From the NCBI GenBank assembly GCA_964388575.1, contig CAYMAZ010000015.1:1-64000 (forward strand): 64,000 nt of DNA, in the 5' to 3' direction. The notes beneath the pieces are model-generated. The model saw only the letters and a program-made list of their open reading frames with translations. It did not search any database and was not told where the DNA came from. Below, piece by piece: positions 17,881 to 26,954 of the stretch. Every line of letters begins with the position of its first letter. Position 1 is the first letter of the stretch. The position numbers were made by a program, and so were the translations under genes. This DNA comes from CAYMAZ01 sp964388575 (lineage in GTDB: Bacteria; Bacteroidota; Bacteroidia; Bacteroidales; DTU049).

Positions 17881-18228
17881 ATGGCCATCGATCCCATCAA
17901 AAAAGCTGAAATAATTATCATTATGGAGGCATATCTTTCAAAGGTGAGACCACCTGAAGACATCCGGCCAAAACTTGACATTGGATATCGAATTGACAAC
18001 CAGAGTGTCTTTATTTTTGAGATCAGACCAAGGTGGGATAATCCATCTGAAATACGAACGTATGATTATGCAAAAGCAACCTTCGTCAAGAAAAAGAACA
18101 TCTGGAAAATATACTGGATGCGTCAAAACCTGGAGTGGTATCTCTTTGAGCCTTTACCTGCTGTAAGAAATTTACAGGAATTTCTTAAGATTGTGGATGA
18201 AGACAAATACCACTGTTTTAAAGGCTGA
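17881..18228 (+). CDS. DUF3024 domain-containing protein
   Basis: 115 residues, no signal peptide. The layout IEIRPRW-like FEIRPRWDN, AKATFVKKKNIWKIYWMRQNLEWYLFEP, and a closing VDEDKYHCF match DUF3024, a small family of unknown role in which the K-x-W-x-I/L-Y-W-x-R segment is the conserved core. It stands alone. A hairpin-plus-T-run about 130 bases downstream is its likely terminator. Confidence 0.8.
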   Translation: MAIDPIKKAEIIIIMEAYLSKVRPPEDIRPKLDIGYRIDNQSVFIFEIRPRWDNPSEIRTYDYAKATFVKKKNIWKIYWMRQNLEWYLFEPLPAVRNLQEFLKIVDEDKYHCFKG

Positions 18229-18357
18229 GAGGATGTGCTGAAACGATCAAAACACATTAGCCCCATAATTGCCAAATCCAATCGGAAAAACTGAGATTGA
18301 TTAACTCAACTGCTGATGCCTCACACCAACTGATTTCAGACTAAAGTTCATAAACAA

Positions 18358-18385
18358 AATCAGGCATCATTTTCCTGATTTTTTT
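18358..18385 (+). terminator. Rho-independent terminator
   Basis: AATCAGG (18358-18364), a 9-base loop, CCTGATT (18374-18380), then a run of T to 18385. Seven perfect pairs followed by T; suits the end of the DUF3024 transcription unit. Confidence 0.6.
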
Positions 18386-18449
18386 ATCTTCATCGAATTG
18401 TAATAAAAAGAAATTTTTTACAGTTTTTCACTGTTAAAAAATTTATATC

Positions 18450-18457
18450 TATCTTTG
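18450..18457 (+). promoter_or_regulatory. Candidate -7 element (TATCTTTG)
   Basis: Exact match to TAnnTTTG, 42 bases before the ATG of the 803-residue protein gene. No convincing -33 TTG at the normal distance, so support is partial. Confidence 0.35.
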
Positions 18458-18498
18458 AGCCCGCATCAGGACATTCATTATTCATTAATTTTTCATCC

Positions 18499-20910
18499 AT
18501 GAAAAACATCATTTTTAGCTTGTTATTTCTGACAGCCTTGTGTTCGCATTCTCAAAATGCAACATCCATTTTTTCGGTTGGTGGACAAGACCAGACCGAG
18601 CTTTCTGCCTCACTCATCAGCAGTGACGGACACTTTGTGTATGCTGCCACCTACGGGATATGGAGCATTATCGGTAAAACCTCAGCTCAAACCTTCAACA
18701 ATATTTGGGAAATTGAAATTGAAAGTGATGCCGAAGTCATTGTCAGAGATCTGGCCGGTGATCAGGCAGGAAATACCTACGCTCTGCTAAGCTTTAAAAA
18801 AAGTTGTAAGCTTGGTACTGTAGAGATCAGGAAAGAAGGATGGAATGAGCATGCCGTGCTGGTCAAAATTGACAAAAACGGAAATCCGGACAACAATTAT
18901 TTACTTTTTGAAAACTTCAGGCCTGAAAAGCTGATTTCACTCCCAAATGATGATATCGTCCTCAGTCTTGTCTTCCGGCACAACGCTTCATTTATGAACA
19001 AAGCATATGAGGGTCAACTGGATGATGTCATCATTGCCTCTTTTGCATCCAATTTTCAGAACAAATGGGTCAGACACATCAGTGGTAACGGAGACAATTC
19101 GATCACAGCCATGACCTGTGATCCTCAGGGCAACATTTATCTTGCGGGGACAACAGTAAGCACCCTGATCCTTTCAGGACAGATATATGATGTTCTGAGA
19201 CTTTCTGACACAAGACAAAACGGCACATTTCTGGCCTCAATGAAATCTGACGGCACCGTCACACAGGTAACGATGATTCCGTCTGCCGGCAACACCATTA
19301 TCAGCAGCATGGTTGAAAAAGACGGAGTTCTCTATACTGGCGGATTATTCTCCTACAACTGGGAAATGGATTATTTTAAAGCTGAAAGTCCCTCTGCCGG
19401 AAACGCATTTATTGCTGCTTTCAGCACAAACAATCTGAAAATCAGTTGGTTTCTGCAGGGAAAATGCGAAATGGAATCCATGGTAAGTGATATTCAATTG
19501 TTTCAAAATTCTGTGTATGCAACTGGATCTTTTTTTAAAGGAATCGGATTTGAACAACTTAGCGAAATCACTGATGAAGACAGGGACAGCTGGAGATTTA
19601 GGAAACATGGTTTTGTTTTGAAAACGGATTTGTCTGGAAAAGCAGAGTCTCTCAATATTATTCAGTCCCCAGTACACTCGGCTGGACAGAAAATGGCTTC
19701 CTGCAGCAACTTGCTTTTTGTTTCCGGAAATTTCAGCCAAAGCATGGATTATGGGCCTCTTTCACTTAAAGCAACAACAAATTTTACGACAGGCTTTACC
19801 ATTGTTCATTCATCAAAAGGAACACCTTCATCAGCACAAATATCATCCAGCAATAACGATGACAAACCAACTGAAAAAAAACCTGTTCCTCCCGTTCCGG
19901 AGCCAGTTGTCAACAATATTCCCGTAGAGGAAACACCTCCGCCTATTCCTGAACCAGTGAATCCAGCAGAAGTTATACAAACCGAAAAGCCTGTTTCTGA
20001 ACCTGTTGTCAATGTAAGTCCAACTTCTGAAATTCCAGATATCCCAGGAGAAGAAGACCCTGGAGTGGAAATCCCGACAGAAGTTGAAGACAATCCGGAG
20101 ATCTGGCCTGTTTATTTTGTGTATCCCCTGACATCTGACGATCAGTTTTTCAAAAGATTAAGTGCATACAAATATTTGTTTGATACCGGCACACAGGCAT
20201 TCAGAAAACAGGACAGGGTAATTTCGGCACTTGTTCCTGAAATGGAAAATGAAATTACTGAATATGAAGTTCGCAAATGGGGAAAACTTGGCTACAAACT
20301 CCAGATCTTTAACAGTATCGTTCCAATTCCTTTTTTTCAATATGTCGAAGGAAAGAGTTTTGATGTCGGATACGAAATGTTTGACTATAGAAATGTCATT
20401 GATTCCCACGGAGACATCGCTGATGAATTTGCCGTTTACCTAAACAATCTCGGGTTAATGTCCTATAAAATCACATTTTTTCATCGTCCTGCGGTCCTGG
20501 GAGGATCAAAAAGTGACAATGTGCATTTGTTCTATGAACGGGAAACTGGTACAACAAAAAAATATGAATTCAGGATCGTAAAGGAGAAAGAACAAAACCC
20601 AAATATAATACATGGGCTAGCACGAAATGGATGGTTTCCCATGTGCCGCTTTGAAGATTACTGGAAATTTCCCCAGCTGTATTATCGTGAAATTGGTCTT
20701 GATCACAAACTGAAAATATCCTATTTCAGGATGCAGATTGACAAAAAAAGTTTACTTTCTCCAAAAAAGGGAACAAATGAATATCAAAAAATCAATTATG
20801 CAATTCACAACTATCTTATTGCAAATCCCGGCAAAAAGTTTTATGGCTTCAGCACAAACCCGGAAAATGACGTCGAAATATTTGTGTTTTTTTATAAATT
20901 AATTGATTAG
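18499..20910 (+). CDS. Large exported protein with beta-propeller-like N-terminus and Pro-rich linker
   Basis: 803 residues with a signal peptide (about 1-20, ...LCSHSQ). Residues about 20-440 contain repeated short motifs of the kind DPQGNIYLAGT, GNTYALLSF and GVLYTGGLF, suggesting an SBBP/PQQ-like propeller. A Pro/Glu/Val-rich linker spans about 450-535. The last 270 residues are a separate compact domain (EIWPVYFVYPL onward, with FDVGYEMFDYRNVIDSHGD), which I do not recognise. No T9SS sorting domain is visible at the C-terminus, so it may remain in the periplasm or outer membrane. Confidence 0.68.
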   Translation: MKNIIFSLLFLTALCSHSQNATSIFSVGGQDQTELSASLISSDGHFVYAATYGIWSIIGKTSAQTFNNIWEIEIESDAEVIVRDLAGDQAGNTYALLSFKKSCKLGTVEIRKEGWNEHAVLVKIDKNGNPDNNYLLFENFRPEKLISLPNDDIVLSLVFRHNASFMNKAYEGQLDDVIIASFASNFQNKWVRHISGNGDNSITAMTCDPQGNIYLAGTTVSTLILSGQIYDVLRLSDTRQNGTFLASMKSDGTVTQVTMIPSAGNTIISSMVEKDGVLYTGGLFSYNWEMDYFKAESPSAGNAFIAAFSTNNLKISWFLQGKCEMESMVSDIQLFQNSVYATGSFFKGIGFEQLSEITDEDRDSWRFRKHGFVLKTDLSGKAESLNIIQSPVHSAGQKMASCSNLLFVSGNFSQSMDYGPLSLKATTNFTTGFTIVHSSKGTPSSAQISSSNNDDKPTEKKPVPPVPEPVVNNIPVEETPPPIPEPVNPAEVIQTEKPVSEPVVNVSPTSEIPDIPGEEDPGVEIPTEVEDNPEIWPVYFVYPLTSDDQFFKRLSAYKYLFDTGTQAFRKQDRVISALVPEMENEITEYEVRKWGKLGYKLQIFNSIVPIPFFQYVEGKSFDVGYEMFDYRNVIDSHGDIADEFAVYLNNLGLMSYKITFFHRPAVLGGSKSDNVHLFYERETGTTKKYEFRIVKEKEQNPNIIHGLARNGWFPMCRFEDYWKFPQLYYREIGLDHKLKISYFRMQIDKKSLLSPKKGTNEYQKINYAIHNYLIANPGKKFYGFSTNPENDVEIFVFFYKLID

Positions 20911-20929
20911 TAAATGACAAAGTGAAGAG

Positions 20930-20965
20930 TTGATGAGGTGATGAAGTTACAGGGTGACGGGGCAA
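20930..20965 (+). repeat. Short purine-rich quasi-repeat
   Basis: Degenerate GTGAtGAGtTGA-like units follow the stop codon of the 803-residue protein gene. Low complexity; no function assigned. Confidence 0.25.
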
Positions 20966-21170
20966 TTTTTAATATTTGAAATTTTACAGCTCCTAATACT
21001 ATTATTTTTATGAATTTAACATTTTCAAAAATCCACCAATAACTTCTGATATTCAAAAGAATAGAAAACGTTCATTCTCAAAAAAATTTCATTTTGTCAT
21101 AAAGTCATACTCAGATATTGATTTTTTTATATATTTGATGACTCAAATGAAATTTTTAAAATAAAATAAT

Positions 21171-23381
21171 ATGGAAGAACATTCAAACAACAGCAAATGC
21201 CCTGTAACTGGAGCTGGTCATAAGCATTCAACCGGCAGTGGTGGCACAACAAACCGTGACTGGTGGCCAAATCAACTCAAATTAAACATTTTGCGTCAGC
21301 ACTCTTCGCTTTCAAACCCGATGGATGAAGAATTTTACTATGCCGAAGAATTTCTGAGCCTTGATCTGAAGGCTGTCAAAAAGGATCTTCAAAATCTCAT
21401 GACGGACTCTCAGGAATGGTGGCCGGCAGATTTTGGGCATTATGGACCGTTTTTTATCCGGATGGCATGGCACAGTGCAGGAACCTACCGCATCCATGAC
21501 GGCCGTGGTGGAGGTGGTACAGGACAACAGCGTTTTGCTCCGCTGAACAGCTGGCCCGACAATGTCAATCTCGACAAGGCACGAAGACTGCTCTGGCCGA
21601 TCAAACAGAAATACGGCAAAAAAATATCATGGGCAGACCTGATGATCCTTGCCGGTAATGTGGCACTTGAATCCATGGGTTTTAAAACCTTTGGATTTGC
21701 AGGCGGACGTGAGGATGTCTGGGAACCTGAAGAAGATGTGAATTGGGGTTCTGAAACCGAATGGCTCGGAGATAAACGCTATTCCGGTGAACGTGATCTG
21801 GAAAATCCACTTGCAGCAGTTCAGATGGGTCTCATCTATGTCAACCCCGAAGGTCCGGACGGCAAGCCTGACCCACTGCTGGCTGCAAAAGATATTCGCG
21901 ATACTTTTGCGCGCATGGCCATGAATGACGAAGAAACTGTTGCGCTCATAGCAGGTGGACATACATTCGGAAAATGTCACGGGGCAGGTGATGCAGCACT
22001 TGTCGGCGCTGAACCAGAAGCAGCCGGAATAGAAGAACAGGGTCTTGGTTGGAAAAGCACTTTCGGAAAAGGCAAAGCTGAAGATACCATTTCGAGCGGA
22101 CTCGAAGGAACCTGGACAAAAACCCCCATTCAGTGGAGCATTAACTTTTTTGAAAACCTGTTTGACTATGAATGGGAACTGACCAAAAGCCCGGCAGGTG
22201 CTTATCAGTGGAAACCCAGAGGGCAGGCAGGCGCAGGAAGTGTTCCTGATGCCCATGTTCCCGGAAAAAGAAACGCACCCTTCATGCTCACAACTGATCT
22301 TTCATTGAGGTTTGACCCGGTATATGAAAAAATTTCAAAACGCTTCAGAGAACATCCTGATGAATTTGCCGATGCTTTTGCCCGTGCATGGTTCAAACTC
22401 ACGCACAGAGACATGGGACCACGTTCCTGCTACCTTGGACCCGAAGTACCCGACGAAGATCTGATATGGCAGGATCCGATTCCGGAATTAAATCATGAAC
22501 TGATTAATGAACAGGATATTGAAGAACTGAAAAAACAAATCAGCAGTTCAGGACTTACAGTTTCTCAACTTGTGTCAACAGCATGGGCTTCAGCTTCAAC
22601 GTTTCGTGGTTCGGACAAAAGAGGTGGTGCAAACGGTGCCCATATTCGCCTGGAACCTCAAAAAAACTGGGAAGTGAATAATCCGGATCAGTTGTCAAAA
22701 GTTATTGAAGCGCTCGGAAAAATTCAGAACGATTTTAACAAAAATCAGTCAGGCAATAAAAAGATATCACTTGCTGATATGATCGTTCTCGCAGGCTGTA
22801 CTGGTATTGAGATGGCTGCAAAAAAAGCAGGTCATGAAATTGGGGTGCCTTTTACACCTGGCCGAATGGATGCATCTCAGGATCAAACTGATATTGAATC
22901 ATTTGCTGTTTTGGAACCTCTGGCAGACGGATTCAGAAACTACCAAAAAAGTGGATTTCCGCTTTGTGCAGAAGAAATGCTGATTGACAAAGCTCAACTG
23001 ATGAAACTGACAGCACCTGAAATGACTGTTCTGATCGGCGGAATGCGCGTTCTGAATACGAACTGGAACAAGACTCCCCATGGCATGTTCACAGAACAGC
23101 CCGAAACGTTGACAAACGACTTCTTTGTCAATCTGCTTGATATGAACACTTCCTGGCATCCTGTTTCTGAAAAGGGAGAAATGTTTGAGGGCCGCGACCG
23201 CAAAAGCGGCAAAGTAAAATGGACAGGAACCCGTGTTGACCTGATTTTTGGATCAAACTCCGAACTCAGAGCCCTTGCCGAAGTTTATGCAAGTGCTGAT
23301 GCTCAGAAAAAATTTGTCACTGATTTTATCGCAGCCTGGAACAAGGTAATGAACGCTGACAGGTTTGATCTGAAAAAGTAA
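21171..23381 (+). CDS. katG: Catalase-peroxidase KatG
   Basis: 736 residues, full length for bifunctional heme catalase-peroxidases, which destroy hydrogen peroxide in the cytoplasm. The distal triad is Arg97-Trp100-His101 (IRMAWHSAGTY). Trp100, Tyr223 (GLIYVNPEGPDG) and Met249 (FARMAMND) make the covalent adduct needed for catalase activity, and the proximal heme ligand is His264 (AGGHTFGKCHGAG). The second, non-heme half (about 440-736) is intact. A TATATTTG box at 21130-21137 could be its -7 element, and a strong terminator follows, so it is probably monocistronic. No peroxide-regulator operator is recognisable. Confidence 0.97.
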   Translation: MEEHSNNSKCPVTGAGHKHSTGSGGTTNRDWWPNQLKLNILRQHSSLSNPMDEEFYYAEEFLSLDLKAVKKDLQNLMTDSQEWWPADFGHYGPFFIRMAWHSAGTYRIHDGRGGGGTGQQRFAPLNSWPDNVNLDKARRLLWPIKQKYGKKISWADLMILAGNVALESMGFKTFGFAGGREDVWEPEEDVNWGSETEWLGDKRYSGERDLENPLAAVQMGLIYVNPEGPDGKPDPLLAAKDIRDTFARMAMNDEETVALIAGGHTFGKCHGAGDAALVGAEPEAAGIEEQGLGWKSTFGKGKAEDTISSGLEGTWTKTPIQWSINFFENLFDYEWELTKSPAGAYQWKPRGQAGAGSVPDAHVPGKRNAPFMLTTDLSLRFDPVYEKISKRFREHPDEFADAFARAWFKLTHRDMGPRSCYLGPEVPDEDLIWQDPIPELNHELINEQDIEELKKQISSSGLTVSQLVSTAWASASTFRGSDKRGGANGAHIRLEPQKNWEVNNPDQLSKVIEALGKIQNDFNKNQSGNKKISLADMIVLAGCTGIEMAAKKAGHEIGVPFTPGRMDASQDQTDIESFAVLEPLADGFRNYQKSGFPLCAEEMLIDKAQLMKLTAPEMTVLIGGMRVLNTNWNKTPHGMFTEQPETLTNDFFVNLLDMNTSWHPVSEKGEMFEGRDRKSGKVKWTGTRVDLIFGSNSELRALAEVYASADAQKKFVTDFIAAWNKVMNADRFDLKK

Positions 23382-23419
23382 GTCTGCTTTTCAATCATTT
23401 AAAATTTTATTTTATATTC

Positions 23420-23458
23420 AAAGAGGCTGGTTCAAATCGGAACAGCCTCTTTTTTTTC
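23420..23458 (+). terminator. Strong rho-independent terminator after katG
   Basis: AAAGAGGCTG at 23420-23429 pairs perfectly with CAGCCTCTTT further on, with extra inner pairs, followed by eight T. About 40 bases after the katG stop codon. Confidence 0.9.
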
Positions 23459-23603
23459 CTGATTTCCGGATGATTATTGTTGTCTATAAGTGTACATTCA
23501 ATCAGTAAAACAAGTTTAATTGAGTTAGATTCTATCAGGTTTTTATGAGGTTTAAACAAATATTTTTTTTGCAACAATCCAATTGTTACGCACTTTTTCT
23601 TCC

Positions 23604-23717
23604 GGGGTTAAAACCCCAAAATGTGGTGTTTCTTTTTCCACGAGCTGAAGCTCGTGGCTCTCATGAATTTTTTAATGCACGAAATATGAAACATTCAACA
23701 CAACTAAACTTGTGTTG
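23604..23717. repeat. Composite REP unit, copy 1
   Basis: Three perfect palindromes in order: GGGGTTAAAACCCC (23604-23617), CCACGAGCT-GA-AGCTCGTGG (23638-23657), and CAACACAA-CTAAAC-TTGTGTTG (23696-23717). Order and spacing recur at 24068-24177. Confidence 0.75.
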
Positions 23718-23784
23718 TTTTAATTAGAGTGTGATTTAATCAGGTTTTTGTAAGGCGTAAACAAGTGTTTTTTTCAATCTCTAC

Positions 23785-23808
23785 ACAAACATGCTTTAGC
23801 ATGTTTGT
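23785..23808. repeat. Perfect hairpin, ACAAACATGCT arms
   Basis: Eleven-base arms ACAAACATGCT / AGCATGTTTGT separated by TT. It lies between the two composite REP units and just before the transposase relic, and is the same style of extragenic palindrome. Confidence 0.7.
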
Positions 23809-23878
23809 GATAACGAACTTTTTATTTTTCGCAAAAACCCAATAGCTACGGGCTTTAGAAAAGGAAAACCCCACCCCA

Positions 23879-24013
23879 ACATTTGGCTGGCAAGAAGAGC
23901 ACTCAGTGTTTTCTGTTAATTCTTCTCATTTGAAAGAACTAAGAGAATATATTCTGAATCAACCAATACATCATATGAAGAAAACCTTTGAACAGGAACT
24001 TCATGATTTCTAA
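23879..24013 (+). pseudogene. C-terminal relic of a REP-associated tyrosine transposase (IS200-like, Y1 family)
   Basis: A 43-codon frame ending in TAA at 24011-24013 reads FGWQEEHSVFSV, SHLKELREYILNQ, HHMKKTFEQEL. This matches the end of Y1/RAYT transposases, where the W-Q-x-G-Y-xx-FSVS strand is followed by a helix and an HH-x-K-x-(S/T)F-xx-E tail. Neither the catalytic Tyr region nor the HUH motif is present upstream, where the sequence is non-coding, so the gene is decayed. Its place between two composite REP units is the arrangement expected of RAYT/REP systems. Confidence 0.75.
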
Positions 24014-24067
24014 AGAGAAAATGACATTCATCTTTGAAAAGATTTTTTATAGATTTATTTTCTTTTG

Positions 24068-24177
24068 GGGGTTAAAACCCCAGGCTGAGTGGTGTTTATT
24101 TTTCCTAAAGCTCGTGGCTATAGAAAATTTTTTGTTATAAGCAATGTGGAGCGCTCAACACAACTGAAGTTATGTTG
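24068..24177. repeat. Composite REP unit, copy 2 (partly decayed)
   Basis: GGGGTTAAAACCCC (24068-24081), then AAAGCTCGTGG (24107-24117) whose left arm has degenerated, then CAACACAACT-GA-AGTTATGTTG (24156-24177, one mismatch). Same order and nearly the same spacing as copy 1 at 23604. Confidence 0.7.
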
Positions 24178-24372
24178 TCTTAAATGGGTGAATCAACAAA
24201 AGGCAAGTTAAATTGTTTTAATTGAATCAGAGAAAGTGCTCATTTACACTAAATTCAGGTTAACATACACCTTCATGTCTCAATTGCCTCATCTTGCTTT
24301 GATCCTGAAATATCGTTTTCCACGATGACTTTCGGATAATAAATCTTATTTTGGCATTATCTTAACGTTTAT

Positions 24373-24406
24373 TTTGTCCAATTATTAATAAGTTAATTTA
24401 TTTTTG
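24373..24406 (+). promoter_or_regulatory. Bacteroidota promoter for the delta-60 repeat gene
   Basis: TTTG at 24373-24376 (-33) and TATTTTTG at 24399-24406 (-7), 22 bases apart. A start of transcription near 24413 would leave a leader of about 50 bases. Confidence 0.55.
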
Positions 24407-24462
24407 CTTTTCTTTATAATATTTACAAACACAATTCATCACAAACATTTTAACCCAACTTT

Positions 24463-26223
24463 ATGAATGTAAAACTATTACTTCAGATCATCCTGTTAAT
24501 CTTTGTTTTCCAGGTTTCAGCACAACCAGGAAGTATAGACACTACTTTTTCCATTGGCACAGGGTTCAATAATTCCGTGGTTGCGACAACATTGCAACAG
24601 GATGGAAAGATTCTGGTCGGTGGAAATTTAACAGCTTTTAACGGAACGCCTGTAAACAGAATTGCACGTCTGCATAATGACGGATCACTGGATACAACAT
24701 TTTCAACCGGAACGGGCATGAACAGTGTGGTTTATGTATTTTGTGAACAACCTGATCAAAAAATCGTTGTGGGAGGATGGTTCACTTCTTATAATAACCA
24801 AACAGCAAACTACATCATACGACTGAATCCGGATGGTTCGGTTGACTCAACTTTTAACACCGGAACAGGATTTGATTATAGAGTGGAAACATTTGCAATT
24901 CAGCAGGACGGAAAAATTTTAGTTGGAGGTGACTTTAATTTATATAATGGCATATCATCGGTCAACATTGTACGTTTGAATCCGGACGGAAGTTTTGACA
25001 GCACTTTTGTAACTGGGACAGGATTCGGTAACAACTGGACCAAATCAATCTCTATACAACAGGATGGAAAAATCATTGTCGGAGGCAACTTTACATCCTA
25101 CAACGGAACGACTGCAAACTACATTGCCCGTCTGAATTCTGACGGCTCCATTGATCCTACATTTAATACAGGTTCAGGATTCAACGGAATAGTCATGATC
25201 ACTGCAATTCAACCTGACGGAAAAATTCTTGCAGGAGGAGACTTTACAGCTTACAACGGGAACAATGTAACCCGAATCATTCGACTGAATCCTGACGGAA
25301 GTCCGGACACAAGCTTTGATCCCGGAACCGGATTTAATGACAGGCCGCGTACAATTTCTGTTCAGCAAAACGGTAGAATTGTCATTGGTGGCACATTTAC
25401 CGAATTTAACGGAACAACAGCAAAACTCATTGCACGGCTTAATTACGACGGATCACAGGACACAACCTTTCAAACAGGGACAGGCTTTACAAACTCAGGG
25501 GCATTGGTTTCGCTGCTCTCATCTGCACTCCAAAATGACGGACAAATAATCGTTGGTGGTACATTTGTGGAATATGATGGAACGACAATAAATAGAATTG
25601 CAAAATTACACGGTGACTGTATTATTGATGAAATTACAGATACTGTATTTGCCTGTAGCGATTATACATGGATTGACGGGATCACTTATACAAGCAGTGA
25701 CTCTTCGGCAACATTCATTCTTACTAATGCTGAAGGATGTGACAGCATTATCAGATTGCATTTAACAATTGAAAATATTGACACAGGTGTGACCCAAAAT
25801 GGCATTCATCTTTCATCAAATCAAAATGAAGCAGACTATCAATGGATTGACTGCAGTAATATCATGGCAATACCGGGAGCTACTGCTCAAAGTTTCACTC
25901 CTGCTGCAAACGGAAGTTATGCTGTTATCATTACTTTGAATACCTGCAGTGATACTTCTGATTGTTATACCATTACCACAATTGATATAGAAGAAATTTT
26001 AAAGCAATCACAATGGTCTGTTTTTCCAAATCCTGCGGATGAATATTTCTCAATTCGAACCCTGAATGACGGAATATTTGAACTTTTTGATTTTTCCGGA
26101 AAACATCTTGCTACATATTTACTCTCACCCGGAAGCCACAGAATAAATGAAAAATTCAGACCTGGATTGTATTACATCAGAGAACAAAAGAACCAGAAAT
26201 TGCAAAAAATCATTATTCATTAA
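24463..26223 (+). CDS. Delta-60 repeat protein with T9SS type A sorting domain
   Basis: 586 residues; signal peptide 1-20 (ends VSAQ). Residues about 22-385 hold seven copies of a roughly 50-residue repeat with the core DGKILVGGxFTxYNG, IARLNxDGSxDxTF and a GTGF turn, which is the delta-60 repeat. Seven copies suit a seven-bladed beta-propeller. A Cys-rich Ig-like region follows (about 390-500; TVFACSDYTW, CDSIIRLHLTI), and the last 80 residues (VFPNPADEYF, FDFSGKHL, FRPGLYYIREQ) are the type A T9SS sorting signal. Secreted or surface protein of unknown ligand. Confidence 0.88.
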   Translation: MNVKLLLQIILLIFVFQVSAQPGSIDTTFSIGTGFNNSVVATTLQQDGKILVGGNLTAFNGTPVNRIARLHNDGSLDTTFSTGTGMNSVVYVFCEQPDQKIVVGGWFTSYNNQTANYIIRLNPDGSVDSTFNTGTGFDYRVETFAIQQDGKILVGGDFNLYNGISSVNIVRLNPDGSFDSTFVTGTGFGNNWTKSISIQQDGKIIVGGNFTSYNGTTANYIARLNSDGSIDPTFNTGSGFNGIVMITAIQPDGKILAGGDFTAYNGNNVTRIIRLNPDGSPDTSFDPGTGFNDRPRTISVQQNGRIVIGGTFTEFNGTTAKLIARLNYDGSQDTTFQTGTGFTNSGALVSLLSSALQNDGQIIVGGTFVEYDGTTINRIAKLHGDCIIDEITDTVFACSDYTWIDGITYTSSDSSATFILTNAEGCDSIIRLHLTIENIDTGVTQNGIHLSSNQNEADYQWIDCSNIMAIPGATAQSFTPAANGSYAVIITLNTCSDTSDCYTITTIDIEEILKQSQWSVFPNPADEYFSIRTLNDGIFELFDFSGKHLATYLLSPGSHRINEKFRPGLYYIREQKNQKLQKIIIH

Positions 26224-26407
26224 GATAAAACGATCAGCATAATTTTTGGATATAAACTTCTTTGATGCACTTTTGGTTGTTAAGATTAATTTTTAGATCA
26301 AATTTATAAGATCGTTGTGTCAAACTTTTCATACTTTTGATAAAAGTTCAATCTGAGTTCCTATTTTTACTGATCCCATTGTTTTTTTCACAGAAAGTGA
26401 CTGTCAC

Positions 26408-26821
26408 ATGATAAAACCCTGTATATTGTTTTTAATATGTTCACTTGGTCTCGTTTTTCAATCAGTCTGCCAAATCACGCTGCAAATTGAAATCAGCGGG
26501 TTGCGGAACAACAAAGGGCAAATTATGCTTGAACTCAGTAGTGAACAAGAGAAAAGCATCTCCGGAATTTCCAAAGAAGTTACTAACAAGAGCTGCACCA
26601 TTATCATCCAAAACCTGAAGCCCGGAAAGTATGCATTTAAATATTTCCACGATGAAAACCGCAACAGCAATCTGGACGTAAACTGGCTTGGCATCCCCAC
26701 TGAAGGGTATGGCTTTTCAAACAATGCAAGCGGAACCTTCGGACCTCCTGCTTTTGAAAAAACTGTTTTCGAATTTAAACAGTCTATTGTTTTGCGCTGC
26801 AAACCGACGTATTTGCTGTAG
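26408..26821 (+). CDS. DUF2141 domain-containing exported protein
   Basis: 137 residues with a signal peptide (about 1-21). Seen: the opening strand LQIEISGLRNNKGQIMLEL, then LKPGKYAFKYFHDENRNSNLDVNWLGIPTEGYGFSNN, the hallmark of DUF2141 (a small beta-sandwich with a Ca-loop-like DENxNxxLDxN segment). A periplasmic or surface location is expected; function is not established for the family. Confidence 0.9.
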   Translation: MIKPCILFLICSLGLVFQSVCQITLQIEISGLRNNKGQIMLELSSEQEKSISGISKEVTNKSCTIIIQNLKPGKYAFKYFHDENRNSNLDVNWLGIPTEGYGFSNNASGTFGPPAFEKTVFEFKQSIVLRCKPTYLL

Positions 26822-26850
26822 TGAGTTATACTCATAAAAAGCGAAAAAAA

Positions 26851-26884
26851 TCTGTCTGGGAATGATCAGAACTTTGTATTTTTG
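26851..26884 (+). promoter_or_regulatory. Candidate promoter for the methyltransferase gene
   Basis: TATTTTTG at 26877-26884 matches the -7 consensus. TCTG at 26851-26854 is a one-mismatch -33 box with a 22-base spacer. It lies 70 bases before the ATG at 26955. Confidence 0.45.
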
Positions 26885-26954
26885 CACTCATTTCATCTGA
26901 AAATTTCAAACATCCCTCGTATCAAGAACGTTTTTTATCCTCAATACCATTAAA

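Larger units (their letters stand above)
23459..24462. other. About 1 kb gene-free region with REP palindromes and a transposase relic
   Basis: Between the katG terminator and the delta-60 repeat gene there is no intact gene. It contains two copies of a composite palindromic unit, an extra 11-bp-arm hairpin, and the C-terminal remnant of an IS200-like transposase between them, each listed separately, plus a candidate promoter at its right end. Confidence 0.8.

Noticed and set aside
19806..20093. 95-codon Gly/Ser/Thr-rich minus-strand open frame
   Set aside because: It mirrors the Pro/Glu-rich linker codons on the other strand; low complexity, no signal or start support.
21627..22256. 209-codon minus-strand open frame within katG
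   Set aside because: It is antisense to a well-supported conserved gene, has no family features, and no start signals; a coding shadow.
23545..23727. 60-codon plus-strand open frame in the REP region
   Set aside because: Spans the palindromes of composite unit 1; no family features, so a chance frame in repeat DNA.
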